64,000 nt of DNA from assembly GCA_034638255.1 (NCBI GenBank), contig JAWPGT010000010.1, forward strand, positions 372,001-436,000, in the 5' to 3' direction. The notes under the pieces were generated by a model. The model saw only the letters and a list, made by a program, of their open reading frames with translations. It made no database searches and was not told the origin of the DNA. This document shows positions 10,880 to 23,719 of the stretch, one piece after another; the stretch's first letter is position 1, and the number at the start of each line of letters is the position of its first letter. Source of the stretch: Coprinus comatus (lineage: Eukaryota > Basidiomycota > Agaricomycetes > Agaricales > Agaricaceae). A program made the translations under genes and the position numbers.

Positions 10880-12635
10880 ATGGATGACCCCTTCGAACTT
10901 CCCCACACCCTCCTCGAGAAATCTATCCAGCTTAACTCAGAAGACGATGATCAAGCTTCAGATGACGAAGACGGTGGTTTGGACTGGACACAACTAATGT
11001 AACAACACATTTTCTCACCTTCTCTTTATCCTTATACCAATAAACCTCAGGCCAACTGCATCACGTCCAGTCATTCCAAAACGTGGAGAAAAGGAGTTTG
11101 AACCTAGGGCAAATGGAGGAACAAACCTGCAGATGCATATACTTGACAGGTCTAGAATGGCCATGTTTGAAACTCTTCGGACCACTCGTACTATTACAAA
11201 GTAAGTTCTTTACTATTTGTAAGTATTCAACCTCAAGATTTATTATTTGTTCAGCAAGGGAATAAGCTATGGTATCTGGTACCCCAGCCTTAGTCGAACA
11301 CATGTTACTATTGCTCGTGGAGTTCACTTCACCAATATGGGCCATTCAGCACCTCGACAAACTCTTGACGAAAACGGCGTTACAAAAGTACAAAAAAGAA
11401 TGGAACTACTACCAGAAGAAGCAATCTATCTAATTGAACGTGGATCCTTGTTCTGTTGGAAGGAATCTGATGTTGATACTTCAAGCATACAAGGGTTTGA
11501 CGGTTTCGCTGGTGTTCCTATGAGTGTACAACAAGCATACGCAGAGATGGTCGGGAAAGAGGGTTTAACTCTTGAAAAATTCCAGGCGAGTTCATGTCCT
11601 TCCACCAAGTCATCAGGTCTTCTAATCCCCATGTGATAGGTCTATGCATATCTACGACGACTAGGATATGCTGTAACTCGCACAGAAGCTCCAAGTGATG
11701 CCTACCCGACCGCTCCACCTTTCGATCTCTCCAAACCTCAACCTCAACTTTCGTTATTTCAAAGAATACTCTCCCTATTTTCCAAAGCTTTCCGTGTTTT
11801 TAAACCAGCCTTCAATTGGTGGAAACCTGTGCGAATAAGCAAATGGACACATCATAATTATGGTTAGTCCTTTCTTTCACCCTTGAAGTTGTTCCGATTG
11901 TTAAAATGGTATCTAGCATCCATCTATCGTTCCCTTAGGTTCCTGTCAACAGGTCACAACGTCCCACTTCAACGTTCTTCAAACCTTGTTCAACCTCAAT
12001 CATCATCATCATCCCCATACAAAATCTTCTACAACATTTACAAACCCTCAACACCTTTTAAAAAATCTACCCCTGGTCTACCTGATTTTCAAGTGGTTAT
12101 TGTCAAGTAAGTATACCCCAATAGACCTAAAACCACAGAACATTGATTTTTTTTTTTTTAAAAAGTGCTCGGACGTCACCAATGCCTACTTTACATGAAC
12201 TTTCAACACTTTTCGATATTGTTCCTGAACTTCCATTACCTGTACCACGTCCTAGACGTCAAGCATATGGACAAAAAGATGTCACTGGTACCGATACCAA
12301 TACCAACACCAACATCTCTACCATAATCACATCATCATCATCATCATCACCTCCTCAACCAACAGAACAAACGCAGCCACAAACGCAAGAACAACAACCA
12401 GACCAACAACTAAAACCCTCACCCTCACCAACAAGTCTCCTAACTCGACTATTCCCTTCACTTTTCCCTCCAAAACAACAAGAAACAGAAACAGAAACAG
12501 AAACCCAATAAAACCAACCCATTCGCAGCACTCAAACAAGGCAAAAAGATTATCGTTATTGCAGCTGTTGATAATGGGAATATCAGTTTTTTCAGATTTA
12601 GTCAAGGTTCTTTTGAAGAATGGCCTATGGCTTGA
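10880..12635 (+). CDS. sen54: tRNA-splicing endonuclease subunit Sen54
   Basis: The ATG at 10880 opens an acidic N-terminus (NSEDDDQASDDEDGG). The conserved Sen54 N-terminal domain follows: GIWYPSLSRTHVTIARGVHF and LLPEEAIYLIERGSLFCW, then VYAYLRRLGYAVTR. A divergent middle has Ser, Gln and Thr-Glu runs. The end has the family's C-terminal strands (NPFAALKQGKKIIVIA, VDNGNISFFRF, FEEWPMA) with a stop at 12633-12635. Sen54 is a structural subunit that, with Sen2, Sen15 and Sen34, removes introns from pre-tRNAs. One oddity: the middle domain ends in a frame that stops at 12509-12511, while the conserved end is in the +1 frame. A one-base error, a real break or a weak 94 nt intron (12435-12528) could explain it. 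Confidence 0.85.
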
Positions 12636-12892
12636 AAAAAAATAAAAATTAACAACTAAAAATTCAAAGTTGACAAGTTTGATTTCTCATTCTTTTCGTT
12701 TCGTTAGTTATTTTTATTATTTATATATATATAGTATCATAAGGTCTCAGTTCCAAAAATAACAAAAAATCATAACATCGTCATTCATAAGTGATCAACA
12801 ACACTGGAGGCACACTACCGTAATGTATTGTACATATTTTACATTACATTTGCGCCTGATCACACAAGATCTTGAACATTCATTCAACTAAC
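12636..12892. other. Convergent 3' region between sen54 and the metzincin-like gene
   Basis: AT-rich 257 bp with poly(A)-signal-like words (AAATAAAAATT near 12640) and an AT repeat at 12720-12732. No gene is seen. Confidence 0.4.
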
Positions 12893-15162
12893 TTAGTTTG
12901 CTTCTTCAACCACAACTTTAATATTCTCAGTTCCTCCAGTCAGCGTGTGAGTCCTCGCGAAGAATAGATCGACATCATAAACTCCAATCTTGAATGTTAC
13001 GAACTCGAATGTGACTGTAGATTCTTCTGCATTACCTTTGATAGTATAGTTTTTCAACAATACACCTTTGTCTTTGGCGATTGCCGATGCAACGGAAACA
13101 GGATGGGGTAATTGATAAACAACGGTGAAAGAGGTACCAACACCTTTAATAATATTTTCATTAGATCCCCTCCATGGTGTAGGAATATTGAATTGATGAG
13201 AGGATTCTTTCGGGACGGAAAGAGAGATAGGGTGAGAGATTGTTGTATGAGAAAGGAGTTTGCGAACAAGCGGTTCGAGCGAGGCACTGGATGTTCCACC
13301 GTAAAGGTTAATGATAGTATTTCCCGAGACAATCAACATCTGTCCTCGAGGTATATTCGACCCCAATTGTACTGCATACTGAGAATATTCCTGTCCCACA
13401 GGTGAAGGCTCCCACAAAGTCTTCAATAATTCATCATCCGGACCGAGATACATATCCGTATTCTTCAGTTCATACCGAAGGTTATCAAGAGCAGCAGCAG
13501 ATGCCCTCTGAAGATCCAACAAGCCATTCGGAGAGACTGAAGTATGAACGTTAATCTGTAAGACGAGGTCTCCACCCGGAATACCATGTTCAACGCCAGA
13601 AAGATGCCAAAGCTCATGGATCAAGTCACCCCCATTTCCAAAGTTAGTACTGTGGAACGCAATTGAGGTATTATGTCCGGCAACGGTGTTGATCCAGGCG
13701 GGTACATCATCCCAGTGGTTCTGTAGAAGGATGTTCGCCCCGGGTTGATGGGAGGCTGAATTAAGAATCAATGTTTCAACGCCGTTGCTTGCAATTGCAA
13801 CAGCAGGAACCGGGATAAGAGGAGGAGCCACGACGACTGCAGGATCTGGGACGACAGCAGCGGCCGGGGCAACACCAGGAGGTGGGCCACCAGGAGGAGG
13901 TGCCGGGGGAACAGGGGCTGCTGGAGCGACAGGAAGTCTGACCCCAAGATGCTGGACAATGTCGTTAATATTCCCAGCCCATGGCCGATCCACATCAATA
14001 GACCCATCTAAATACGCCGGCGGGGCCTCTCCGATGTGTGGTCCACCGCAAGCGTCAGAGATATTATCAAGGGCGGGATTCCATACGGGTAACATTCCAT
14101 TGAAAGCGTGGTTACCGAATGCAGTTCTTTGCGGATCATCGGGTGCGACGAGTGGTTGAGAGCCATTGGACTCAAAAAAGGGGTTGTTACAGAGACCAGG
14201 GACACCAATAAGGTTGGTTGGTAGTATGAAGCCGAATGGTTGCATAAATAACCATGAAATTCGATTTGCAGCGAGATAACTGAATGACGCTACCACCTGC
14301 GTCATAGCAGCCTGATCATAACAGTTCACAATGGGCTGTAAGCTTCCAGCCTGCCCACCTGGTAGTGCGGCGATATAATGATTATAGTTAAAGGGCCCCC
14401 CAGTGCCGTTAACACCAAAATGAGGTGCTCCTGGAATTATATATCAGATATTGAGGATGTGGTTCTACATAATACAACCCACCTCCTATAGTATCATACG
14501 TCTTGTTGAATTGAGCGAAAGCGAGATTTGTAGGGTTGAAAGCGTTGTTAGCTTGAACGGGCGCATCCAACATTACTAAAGAAAGAAAATAGCTTCATTA
14601 GTTGTCATTCTAGAAGTGTAACTGTGAAGGTACCTAATCCTTCCAGAGCCAGGTTTGGAATAACAACGCGCAGAAGTGTTACGGGAATTCCGATAATTGC
14701 TCCAAGAAATATTTCATGAATATCTTGCGAGATCCAATAAATCTCGAGATGGGTATCTACGTCATGATTGATAGTGGTTCCAGCGCGTTCTAGTCTCCAA
14801 TTAAAATCAGCATTCCACGCAAAGGGCCTGTTACTGTTTGCAGGTGCCACCAGTGTGACGGGAATGTCAGCTTGTGCTAGAGCAGCAGCAAAGGGGTCGC
14901 TTTCGAAGATATCGATACCACCAACAGAGCCATGAAGGCGGTACAGATTAGCGGGATCATCAAAGGCTGTAATAGTTACAATAGCGCCTGAAGCAATTGG
15001 ATTAGCGATGAAGTCATGTCCGAAGATGTTGGGCGAGAGATTGATAGCACCGCCGATAACTTCCCACAATACATTTACTCCAAGAATAGGATTATCTTGG
15101 GCGTCACGTAGAGGAAGATCGGAATTTGCTGATATCCTTTGGATTTGAAAGTTCAATGCCAT
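12893..15162 (-). CDS. Unrecognised proline-rich protein with a metzincin-type zinc motif (HELWHLSGVEH)
   Basis: Three exons fit exactly: 14634-15162, 14483-14575 and 12893-14430, joined in phase by GT-AG introns to give 719 residues. I do not recognise the family. The N-terminus (MALNFQIQRISANSDLPLRD) has no signal peptide and looks beta-rich. Residues about 180-330 contain GGPFNYNHYIAALPGG, followed by a proline/alanine-rich linker (APAAPVPPAPPPGGPPPG). Residues 479-489 read HELWHLSGVEH, a perfect HExxHxxGxxH motif as in metzincins, preceded by NFGNGGDLI. Met in NTDMYLG, some 45 residues later, could be a Met-turn but this is weak. The C-terminal 120 residues look like a beta-sandwich (HQFNIPTPW, GVYDVDLFF). 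It could be an intracellular or non-classically exported zinc peptidase, or the motif could be chance. Confidence 0.8.
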
Positions 15163-16097
15163 GACAGGAGTGCTGGAGATTGGATATCGTTGGGTTGTTC
15201 ATTTATACAGCTCGAAGCATGTAATGTGGTTATACGAAGCATGAACATTCTATGTGGAACGACTTCACCCATGATTCCTATTGTCACTGGGAGCAGAACA
15301 GGAACCTAAGAACAGCACAACGGGCAGAGTGATCCCAAAGAATAAGACTTTGTGCATGGAAGAAGATGTAGTAACAAGGTAAATCCATTAGACGTGTAAG
15401 TATACTAGTATTCCTACCGAATAGAAGAACGTACAAGTTTGATGATCTATCTTGCAAACAAAGATTATTGAATTCCATAAAGTCGGCCCGACGGTTTGCC
15501 TAATCGATTACTTTCAGATCTCAATTTCAATACACGAGTCTGGGGCCAAGGGTTAACAATCCGAAATATTTTTGCACTTTTAGTTTTTTTTTGTTGAGGT
15601 GAGATACCAATATGCGAAGGTACACCTCAAGCATACTCTTATTAGATGACAGATGTCAAGGCTTTTAAATTTACGTTGACTAGACAATTACTGAGAGTCG
15701 AGACTAAAGGTCTCAAGTCCAAGTTGTGTGACAAGAGGCCATCAACAACCAGTTTCAAGCTTCGAGGATATTATGATTGTGTTATCAAATAAATAAAATG
15801 TGAGATTGATTTGACGGGTGTTGGTATATTACAGTACAAAAAAAAGAAAAATGGTATGTTATGAAAGCTAGTGGTTTTTAAGATCAAGAGTGAAAAGAAA
15901 GAAGTGTCTGGAAATGAGAGATAAAAGGGGACAGTAAAGAATCAAGCTCAAGTCCAACATAGGGTCCAATTAAACTAGAAAGCAGTAAAACAAGAAGAAA
16001 AACACCTCTCAAAATCAACGACAACTTCCCCTCACTCTTCCCCTCAAATTCAAATTCCAACCCTCCCCCGCCCCTCTTCAAATCACAAAAAAAAAAA
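15163..16097. other. Intergenic region upstream of the metzincin-like gene and downstream of the exchanger gene
   Basis: No gene is supported. The right part (about 15960-16097) is strongly C/A-rich on the plus strand, continuing the strand skew of the exchanger gene, and includes a poly-A run at 16087-16097. The left part should carry the promoter of the metzincin-like gene. Confidence 0.45.
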
Positions 16098-19000
16098 TCA
16101 CGAATCAAACCCTCTAACCTCAACCACAACATTAATAACCATAATAACCAAATAAAACCCAACCAACACAACACCCCATTTCCTACTCAAATAATAATCA
16201 TTCCACGGAACCCAAACCAAAGTAGTACCCAACAAAATCAATAACCCAATAGCACTGACAAGTAATGTAGTTGAAAGAGTTATAAGGTATGGTTGATTTG
16301 TTGTATGGATTATGAATGAACCTGATAATCCGATACCTAAGAGGATGTTTAACATTGGACCTCCGAAACAGGCTGAGAATCCCATTATTGGTGCGAATAC
16401 CTATTTTGAGGTAGGGGGGAGGTGTAGGGAGAGAGGGGAGTTGGGACGAAAGGGGAAAGTAAAGAGGAAGTAGAGAGGTGAAGATGCGTAATTTAATTAG
16501 TTGGATGTGATGTATATGAAGAAGAAATGACATACGGCAACACTCATGTTAGCTACTAAATCAGCCAACGAATTACCAACAGCAAATATTGTCAATCCAA
16601 TAATAGCATCTGAGAGTCCAAAGACTGTTCCAAAAGTCTGTATTCCAATAATTTACATTAGTAAAAAAAAAAACTTCTGACAAATAATAGTGGGAAAGAA
16701 ATAAGGAAAAACAACAACACACCTGTAAAACACTAACAACCTCATCCGCTATAGCCATAATCCAAACCATCGAAACCAAAAACCCCATCGAACATCTAAC
16801 CATCATCGAACTAGATCCTAATCCATCATCTCTCGCAAACACAAATACCAAAACTCCAACTGTAAACCCAATCACAGCCGTAGCTAACAATATCCAAAGT
16901 TCATACTTCGTATCTCCTAAAAAAAGAATAAACTTAAAAAAAGAGGGTATACAAAAAAGAAAACAACAGACACTTACTGAATAACACCCCTGCACAAAAC
17001 AACGGTCCACAAAAACATTGAACAGCCATCAACCATTTACTAAACCCCAATTTATGATGCATAGTTTCTTCAACTTCTCTTTCCGCAACCAAAACCATTT
17101 CTTCATTATCCCTATCCTCATCCTCATCCTCATCCATATCCCCATCCCTATCCCCATCCTCATCCCTATCTGTATCAATACCATCATCCAAATTAACTAA
17201 TCTCCCTTCTTCCACACGTGCCTCTCTACCTCTACCTCTATCCCTATAATCCAAATTATCCAATCCATGAATTCCATCATCATCATAAGAAACAACAGAA
17301 TGTTTCTTCGAATCATAAGACATAACCACAACCGGTAAAGTCAAAGTCAATCCCATAACAGCAGGAGCAGCCAAAACCGCAACAATCTTTCCCAAAATAC
17401 TATGTTCCCTTATACGATGCATTGTAGGAAACAACGTATGTAATACTTCTCCCAACACTTTCCATACTTTTTGTCTTTTTGTTGTTGGAATTGAAACATA
17501 TAGAGGTTCAGGTGGTTGATGTTGACTTGGTGATGCTGGTGTTCGATAAATTGAAGGAATCGAAACTATTCCTCCTCCAATTCCAATTCCATGACTTGGA
17601 CTTTGACTTGTTCCAGTTGTATGATGATGTCCCGAGAAATAATCACCACCACCACTTCCACTAGCACCTTCCGTTTCATTCCCATCTGAAATACGAGGTG
17701 AAAGTGGTGACCTCGTAGTCGTAGTCGTAGCCGTAGTAGCATCCAAATGTAAACTCCTACTCATCCTCAAATTCTCTTCATCCCCAATACCTCCTCCACT
17801 TTTACTCGACTTTGGTGAAACTCCAGCAATAGAATGAGCTCTTGACCTTGTTCTTGTACGTAATCTTGCATGTGTATGATAATGTCCACCAGCAAAAGGT
17901 GTAACAGGAGTTTCAAACATACTCAACTTATTAGCAGATGATTCATTTTTTAAATCAGCTATAACATCTCGAAATTCAACTGCACCAACAAGTGAGAATG
18001 ATGGAAGTGATGGTATACGTGAACTTGGTGAAGGTGATCTTGATCTTGATTTATTAGGTTTTGTTGTTGTTGTGGTATGAATGTTGGTATTAGGAGAAGG
18101 AGAAGGAAATGTTGTTTGTATTCTAGGAATCATTGGATTTGAAGTTGCTCTTGTTCTTTGTGGTAATTGGTGTTTTACAACGTCCAAAAAATTACTTGTT
18201 GTTGTCGAAGGTGAATCTATTTTATTTAATGTAAGAAAACCCCAATATATATATTAAAACAAGACAACTCACATTCATCTGAATAGGGAGGAAACACTTG
18301 TCCATCCTCATCATATTCACCTCTAACAACCTCCTCTCTCAACCTCCTAATCTCTCTTTTCCTATCCCACCAACTCCCAATCACGACAATAGCAACATAA
18401 ACCCCATACAACCCAACCAACAAACCAGCTTCTCCCAACACAATCTTTCCATCTTCCAAAATCACAAGTACCAATCCAACAGCAATCGTAAAAAATCCAA
18501 CATCTCTCAAAAATGGACCTTTATGAACTCTAAAAGGTTTAATAATACACATCGACCCAACAACACAAGAAACAATAAACGAAGCAGCTCCTAACAATTC
18601 ACCAATTGCCAAACTACCAGAACCAGCACGCATAGCTGATAAAGTAGAAAATAAATCTGGTGAACCATTACCAAAAGCCAAAAATGTTACACCAGCCACA
18701 TTTTCATCTAATCCAAGTAATTGAGCTATAGAAGCCAAATTTGGAGTAAAGAAATCTGAAGCGCTTATTCCTAATGTTGAGAATAGGAATATAAGCCATA
18801 TGACGAGTGCTATGAAGCTTAGAGGTCGGAGTGGGATTTCGGAACAGTAGTAGAAGTGTAGGTAGTCGAGTGAGAGGAATGTAGAGCGGGATTCGCAATT
18901 TGCTTCGACGTGCGCGCATTGGAGGGCTGAAGGTATTGATATTGGATGGCACTAGGTAGAACACAAAGGATAAGTTACTTGAGTTTTCCCGGGGACTATC

Positions 19001-19194
19001 ATGCGTACTTGGTCATCAACTGTTGACACCTCGCCAGGGTGCATGAGTTCATAGGATACACGGCGCATAAGAGTGCCATCTTTAGCAAGCAAAGACCTAA
19101 CGGCTACTGGTTGACTGAAACGACTAGAAGACCATAGCAGAACGTTGAGAACGACGACAACGACGAAGAGTAGCCTTGCGGCAGTCTGGGCCAT
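16098..19194 (-). CDS. Sodium/calcium exchanger family membrane protein (NCKX6/NCLX-like)
   Basis: The ATG at 19194 starts a hydrophobic leader (MAQTAARLLFVVVVVLNVLL). The first exchanger half has a Cys-containing lumenal segment (CESRSTFLSLDYLHFYYC) and alpha-repeat 1 (NVAGVTFLAFGNGSPDLFST). A long hydrophilic loop (about 18187-17018) is rich in Ser/Thr and His, then acidic (DRDEDGDRDGDMDEDEDED). The second half has alpha-repeat 2 (GLTIFAVGNSLADLVANMSV), further helices (GLLILLGTTLVWVPW) and the end VEVRGFDS at 16098. The paired GNGSPDL and GNSLADL motifs form the cation site in this family. Such proteins move Ca2+ against Na+, K+ or H+ across organelle membranes. The coding strand is unusually G/T-rich. 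Confidence 0.9.
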
Positions 19195-19250
19195 GGAGGA
19201 AGGGATGAATGATGGAATGATGTACGCAAAACTACTTTAGATCAAATATA

Positions 19251-21497
19251 CTAATTCTCCTTCCCTATTCTAGACACCGCCTCATGTTCGGTTAAGCTAT
19301 ATGTACTAACTCCCTTGGACCTCTTTGAAGCTGATTGCTTCCCCTCCACATCTATTTCAAGTTCAATAGTATCCACCCCCCGTAGCCGACTCTCTCGGAC
19401 GGAATCGCGACTTCGTACCTTAAAGAAACAGAAATAGATCAGTTAATAAATCGTATCGTAAGGGCATTTCTACGTACATGTATCACCCCTTGTCCAAGTC
19501 CATGCTCTGTTGTAACTCCAGTAGCAACGAAGCTTGTCGAAACTTCCGTAGAACTGCCATAACCATTACTACTTCTCCCAAGGATCGCTCTCGAATTCAA
19601 CGCTGCCAAGAACGAATTCGCATAAACTGGGTTTTCCTAATTAGCTCTAACCAAGCCCCTTTTCCCTAGGAGATTCAGATCGTGAATCATGATAATATAA
19701 CTCACGTTTGCCAATAACAAAATCAACCGCAAATGAATAAAAAGAATTGGGTATGACGCTGAACTATTCCGGTATTCAATTAACTTGATACATGATGCAT
19801 TGACAATATGCTGAAATTCGGAACGTTCACTCACCAATACAACTTCGATGATCGCCACTGCACTAAAAATAGTGTATCAGCCGACAAGAAGTAACTGTTA
19901 CTGTAGCACCAACCTTGTGAGTATACATCGATTGATAGCATATACAATCAACTTGTTGATTATATGATTTGTATCCTTAAATTCTGTGCGATTACTATGA
20001 AGCAAGATACACAACGCGATTGCGATGAAGAAATCCGAGAGTATCGCAAATACGCCAAATGGAACTGCGCTATGGAGCTTTATAGCGAAATCAGACTAGT
20101 TTGACATCCGTTATGACCCACTATACGTACCGAAATCTCTTTTAGCTTTCTGAAATCCTTCTTGATGAATCTTTAAACACCTTGAGCTGATTGTGGGTTT
20201 TCAAGGATTATCCATGAACTCACAGAAAAACGACAGTTTCTAGTGGTTGATTCACTCTTAGCAAGTGTACAACGTCGATAGTGAAGGAAGAACACACCTA
20301 ATCCAAAACCTTTTATGGAGACCCCTAATTGAGCAATGACGTAGTTGGATCTCAAAGTTACTCACAAAAGTGTGCCAACACTGTGAATCCCTACAATGCA
20401 ACCTAAGTATCAAATACCCCAAATGGGCCTAATAATGAAATCCGCTCACAATAACACTTGATATCCACCATCTCCATCTAACAGATGCAACTAATAAAGA
20501 GAATAAGAATCAATGCCGGGATATTGTTCTATGTTATATACTTGCGTTTGTGTATTCGATATGTAAAGAAGCTAACGTAGAGAACTGTCAATATAAATCC
20601 TAAATGCATTCCAGAAGGAACCATACCATTGTACAAGTAGTGATATAACGAGCTATTTTTTTTACACACACATAAGCACAGAGGGATAGGAATAAGAGGT
20701 GGAACAAACTCACGTTGACCGCTATTGACGCCTGTACCAGAACGACAACTCAGTAAACCGGATTGAACCTCCTCAAGTTGGTTTGTATAGATAAACGTAC
20801 AAATAGAGACCTAAGATCCAACAACCCATCATTCTATCAGTATAACAGATGGACAATTATGATGAACCCCTACCAAGTCGCATCCTTCATGATAGCAAAG
20901 TTTCCAAATTCCGTTATCTATGATGCACATGAGTTCCAACCGATTAATTTCTTGAATGATTCTGGTGGAACATACGAGATAGAAGTGGACACCATGACAC
21001 ACTATAAAATTACATTAGTACATCAATGTTTATTCTAAGAACACGTATGCATCATTGAGAAGGGACGTACTTAGAACAACATGTAGTGTATCCAACAGCC
21101 TGATAACGATTTGACAAGCAATAAACGACTATGCACAGAGTAGTTGACCTTGATAAAACACATTACCATGTACATGCGACCTAGTTTAGACTACTTAGGA
21201 CCATAACGTGGGGGACGGGACGGAGTAGGGATTGAGAACTCACCAATGATTTCGTCGCCCTATCATCGTTTGGGTAAGTTGTATAATAGAAATACGTCTA
21301 ATGTAGGTTTAAATACCAGGTCTACGGAATAATTGAACCACAACTCACTTGAAGGGTAGTAATCCCATATATGCTCATTGTAACAAAGGCCCCAATGAGG
21401 AGAGCACCTATTTACATTGAAGTCTTAGCATCTAGGTAGAGGTCCAAATTGCAAACATACCAAAAGTATTTTCGATACTAGCATTTGATTGAGCCAT
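19251..21497 (-). CDS. DUF6534-type seven-helix membrane protein
   Basis: The ATG at 21497 gives MAQSNASIENTFGALLIGAF, then VTMSIYGITTLQ and TYFYYTTYPNDDR. Many short exons (27-70 nt) join in phase to give LLDTLHVVLMCHGVHFYL, ITEFGNFAIMKDATW, SLFASIAVNLVISLLVQCFF and TYRIHKRKWRWWISSVI. The signature C-terminal half follows: AVPFGVFAILSDFFIAIALC, LLHSNRTEFK, and INKLIVYAINRCILT. A soluble tail (ENPVYANSFLAALNSRAIL) ends at the stop at 19251-19253. This matches a large agaricomycete family of uncharacterised transmembrane proteins. The function is unknown; a receptor-like topology is often suspected. Some internal exon edges are uncertain. Its 3' end is only 56 bp from the exchanger start codon. 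Confidence 0.82.
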
Positions 21498-22059
21498 TTG
21501 TCTCCTCCCCTCTGGTTATTTTTGAAATTACACACACGTCTTGCCTCAGAAGAAAGAAAAAGACGACAACAGTCAAGAAAGAAAAGTAAAGAGAGGATGA
21601 GGATTTAAAGCTAGAAGGAGGGAAAGAGGAGGAGAGTCAAGAGAAGCAGAGAGGAGTAGTATGTGGGGGAAGCAATGGGCTAGTCTCTTGGCATGATTCC
21701 ATATGTCTGCATATCTCTCCAAAACTTCCTCGAACGCATGCTTAATAGCCCCTTTTCCAATATTGCTTCCCGGGGTCCTGCATATCGTGATGGCAACAAC
21801 TCATCAGACCCCCGAAGACTATGGCGCATGGTGTATAACTATTTCCCACACGCAGGACCATCAACAGTTCAGCCATTCAACTGCTCTTAATCACCCGCAA
21901 CCTCAACAGAGCACACTCGGAGTTTTTTTCTGTGTATGTCCTTATACTACGACTTTCCCCATTCCTACTAACCAAACTCTGACAAATCACTAGAATTATT
22001 ACCCGGGGTTACACCTTCCACTTGCGTATTAGGATCGCCATCTTTCCAAGAAACCAACA
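21498..22059. other. Divergent promoter region between the DUF6534 and paraoxonase-like genes
   Basis: This 560 bp gap has a purine-rich plus-strand tract at about 21540-21665 (runs of GGAGGA and AAGAAA), a typical pyrimidine-rich leader for the minus-strand gene. The right part includes CT-rich sequence before the ATG at 22060. No gene is supported. Confidence 0.45.
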
Positions 22060-23719
22060 ATGTCTACAACAACTCGAGCATTCGCTGTGCTCGCGGTTCT
22101 TCTCGTAAGTACAACCACTTCAAACAAAAACCTAATAAATAACAATATTACAGAGCGTCTTCTACTACCGTAGTGGATACGTTTTAACAAACTCCATCCT
22201 CACATTATCACCTTTACCCAAAGGTTACATCTCAACCGGCAATTTCGACACAGACTGTAAAGACATAGGAACCCCATCCACACCTGAAATAGCATCATGT
22301 GAAGATGCCGCGTTTTGGGATATTCATGACACTTCCGGTAAACTCACAAACCGACATGTAGTATTAGGTTGTGATCCTAACAGACACAACTGGAATACTG
22401 TTATGGGTCCTTTACGAAATCCAAATCCAAGAGCTACTTTATGGATTTATACTGAAGAATCTACTACTACCACTACCACTACGAATTCAAAATCACCCCG
22501 AACCAAAGAAACCAAACCTAGTATCCTTGATAAAATCCGTGGTACAGTCAACAAAAACATACCTATTCATCAAGAAACCACAACATCCACCTCCACCAAA
22601 ACCATTCTACAAAAACTCGAATTACAAAACTATCCAGAAGGACATGATTTCCATCCTTTAGGAATAGAAATCTGGCCTTCATACGGTGGTAACAATTCCT
22701 ACCTTTACGCAGTCAATCACGCACGTAAACGAACCTATATCGAACAATTCCTCTTAGATCCTTCAAATCTCAATATTGCAACATACATTCGAACCATAAC
22801 TCATCCTTTATTCATTTCACCCAATGCATTGGCATTAACCTCTCCCAACTCGTTCTACGTTTCCAATGATCATTTATTCACTCGTCGACTTCCTATTATT
22901 GGAAAATTCATACCTATAACCGAGACTTTATTAGGTTTACCTTTTAGTTTCGTTTCACACGTTACTCTCAATCCTCCTCCTCCCTCCTCCTCATCCTCAT
23001 CCTCTTCCTCTTCAACAGACTCTCCAACAACAACAGAAACAGAAACAGAAACACCAACAATCCAATCCCACAAAATCGTAGCACCATTCATCCCATTCTC
23101 AAATGGAGTCTCATTATCACCAGGAGGAACCGAATTAGCCATAGCTTCAACAACATTAAACACTATATTCATATACAACCGAAACCCACAAACAAATTCG
23201 TTAACTTTAAAATCATCAATTCCTGTTCCTTTTTGTCCTGATAATATCAGATATTATTCACCTGAATCTCATGATGATGAGAATTCGAAATTAATAGTTG
23301 CTGGACATCCTCATTTTCCTTCTGTTGTTAAAGTTGCTGCTAAAGAAGAAGGAGCTGTTGGTCAGAGTTGGGTTATTTCTATTGGGAAAACTAAAGTTGG
23401 GGCTGGAGGTGGAGGTGGAGGTGGAAGTGGAAGTGGGGATGATAACAAAGTTGAATCGGATAGTAATGAAGAGAAGAAGAAAGTAATACTAACATATGAT
23501 AAATCAGCACCATTCTCAGCATCATTAAAAGTCCCAATCAAATTAATCCCAAAAGAATACGAAATCAAAACAATTTTTCAAAGTAATGGAACTGGATTTT
23601 CAACGGGATGTACGGGACTTTTGGATTCTTTTACTGGTAATTTTTATATTACTGGTTTATATGCTCCTCAAGGTGCTATGGTTTGTAAACCTTCTTCTTC
23701 TATTATTAAAGAGACGTAG
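22060..23719 (+). CDS. Paraoxonase/arylesterase-like six-bladed propeller protein, membrane-anchored
   Basis: Two exons (22060-22104 and 22154-23719) give 536 residues. The N-terminus (MSTTTRAFAVLAVLLSVFYY) is a signal anchor. Family landmarks are HDFHPLGIEIWPSYGG, LYAVNHARKRTYIEQF, HPLFISPNALALTSPNSFYV, a blade with SNGVSLSPGGTELAIAST, and TGCTGLLDSFTGNFYITGLY. In paraoxonases the N in PNALAL-like and SNG segments binds the catalytic Ca2+. Low-complexity inserts (Thr run, Ser run, Gly-rich run) lie between the blades. The family hydrolyses lactones and aryl esters; the substrate here is unknown. A 27 nt T run begins four bases after the stop codon. Confidence 0.87.
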
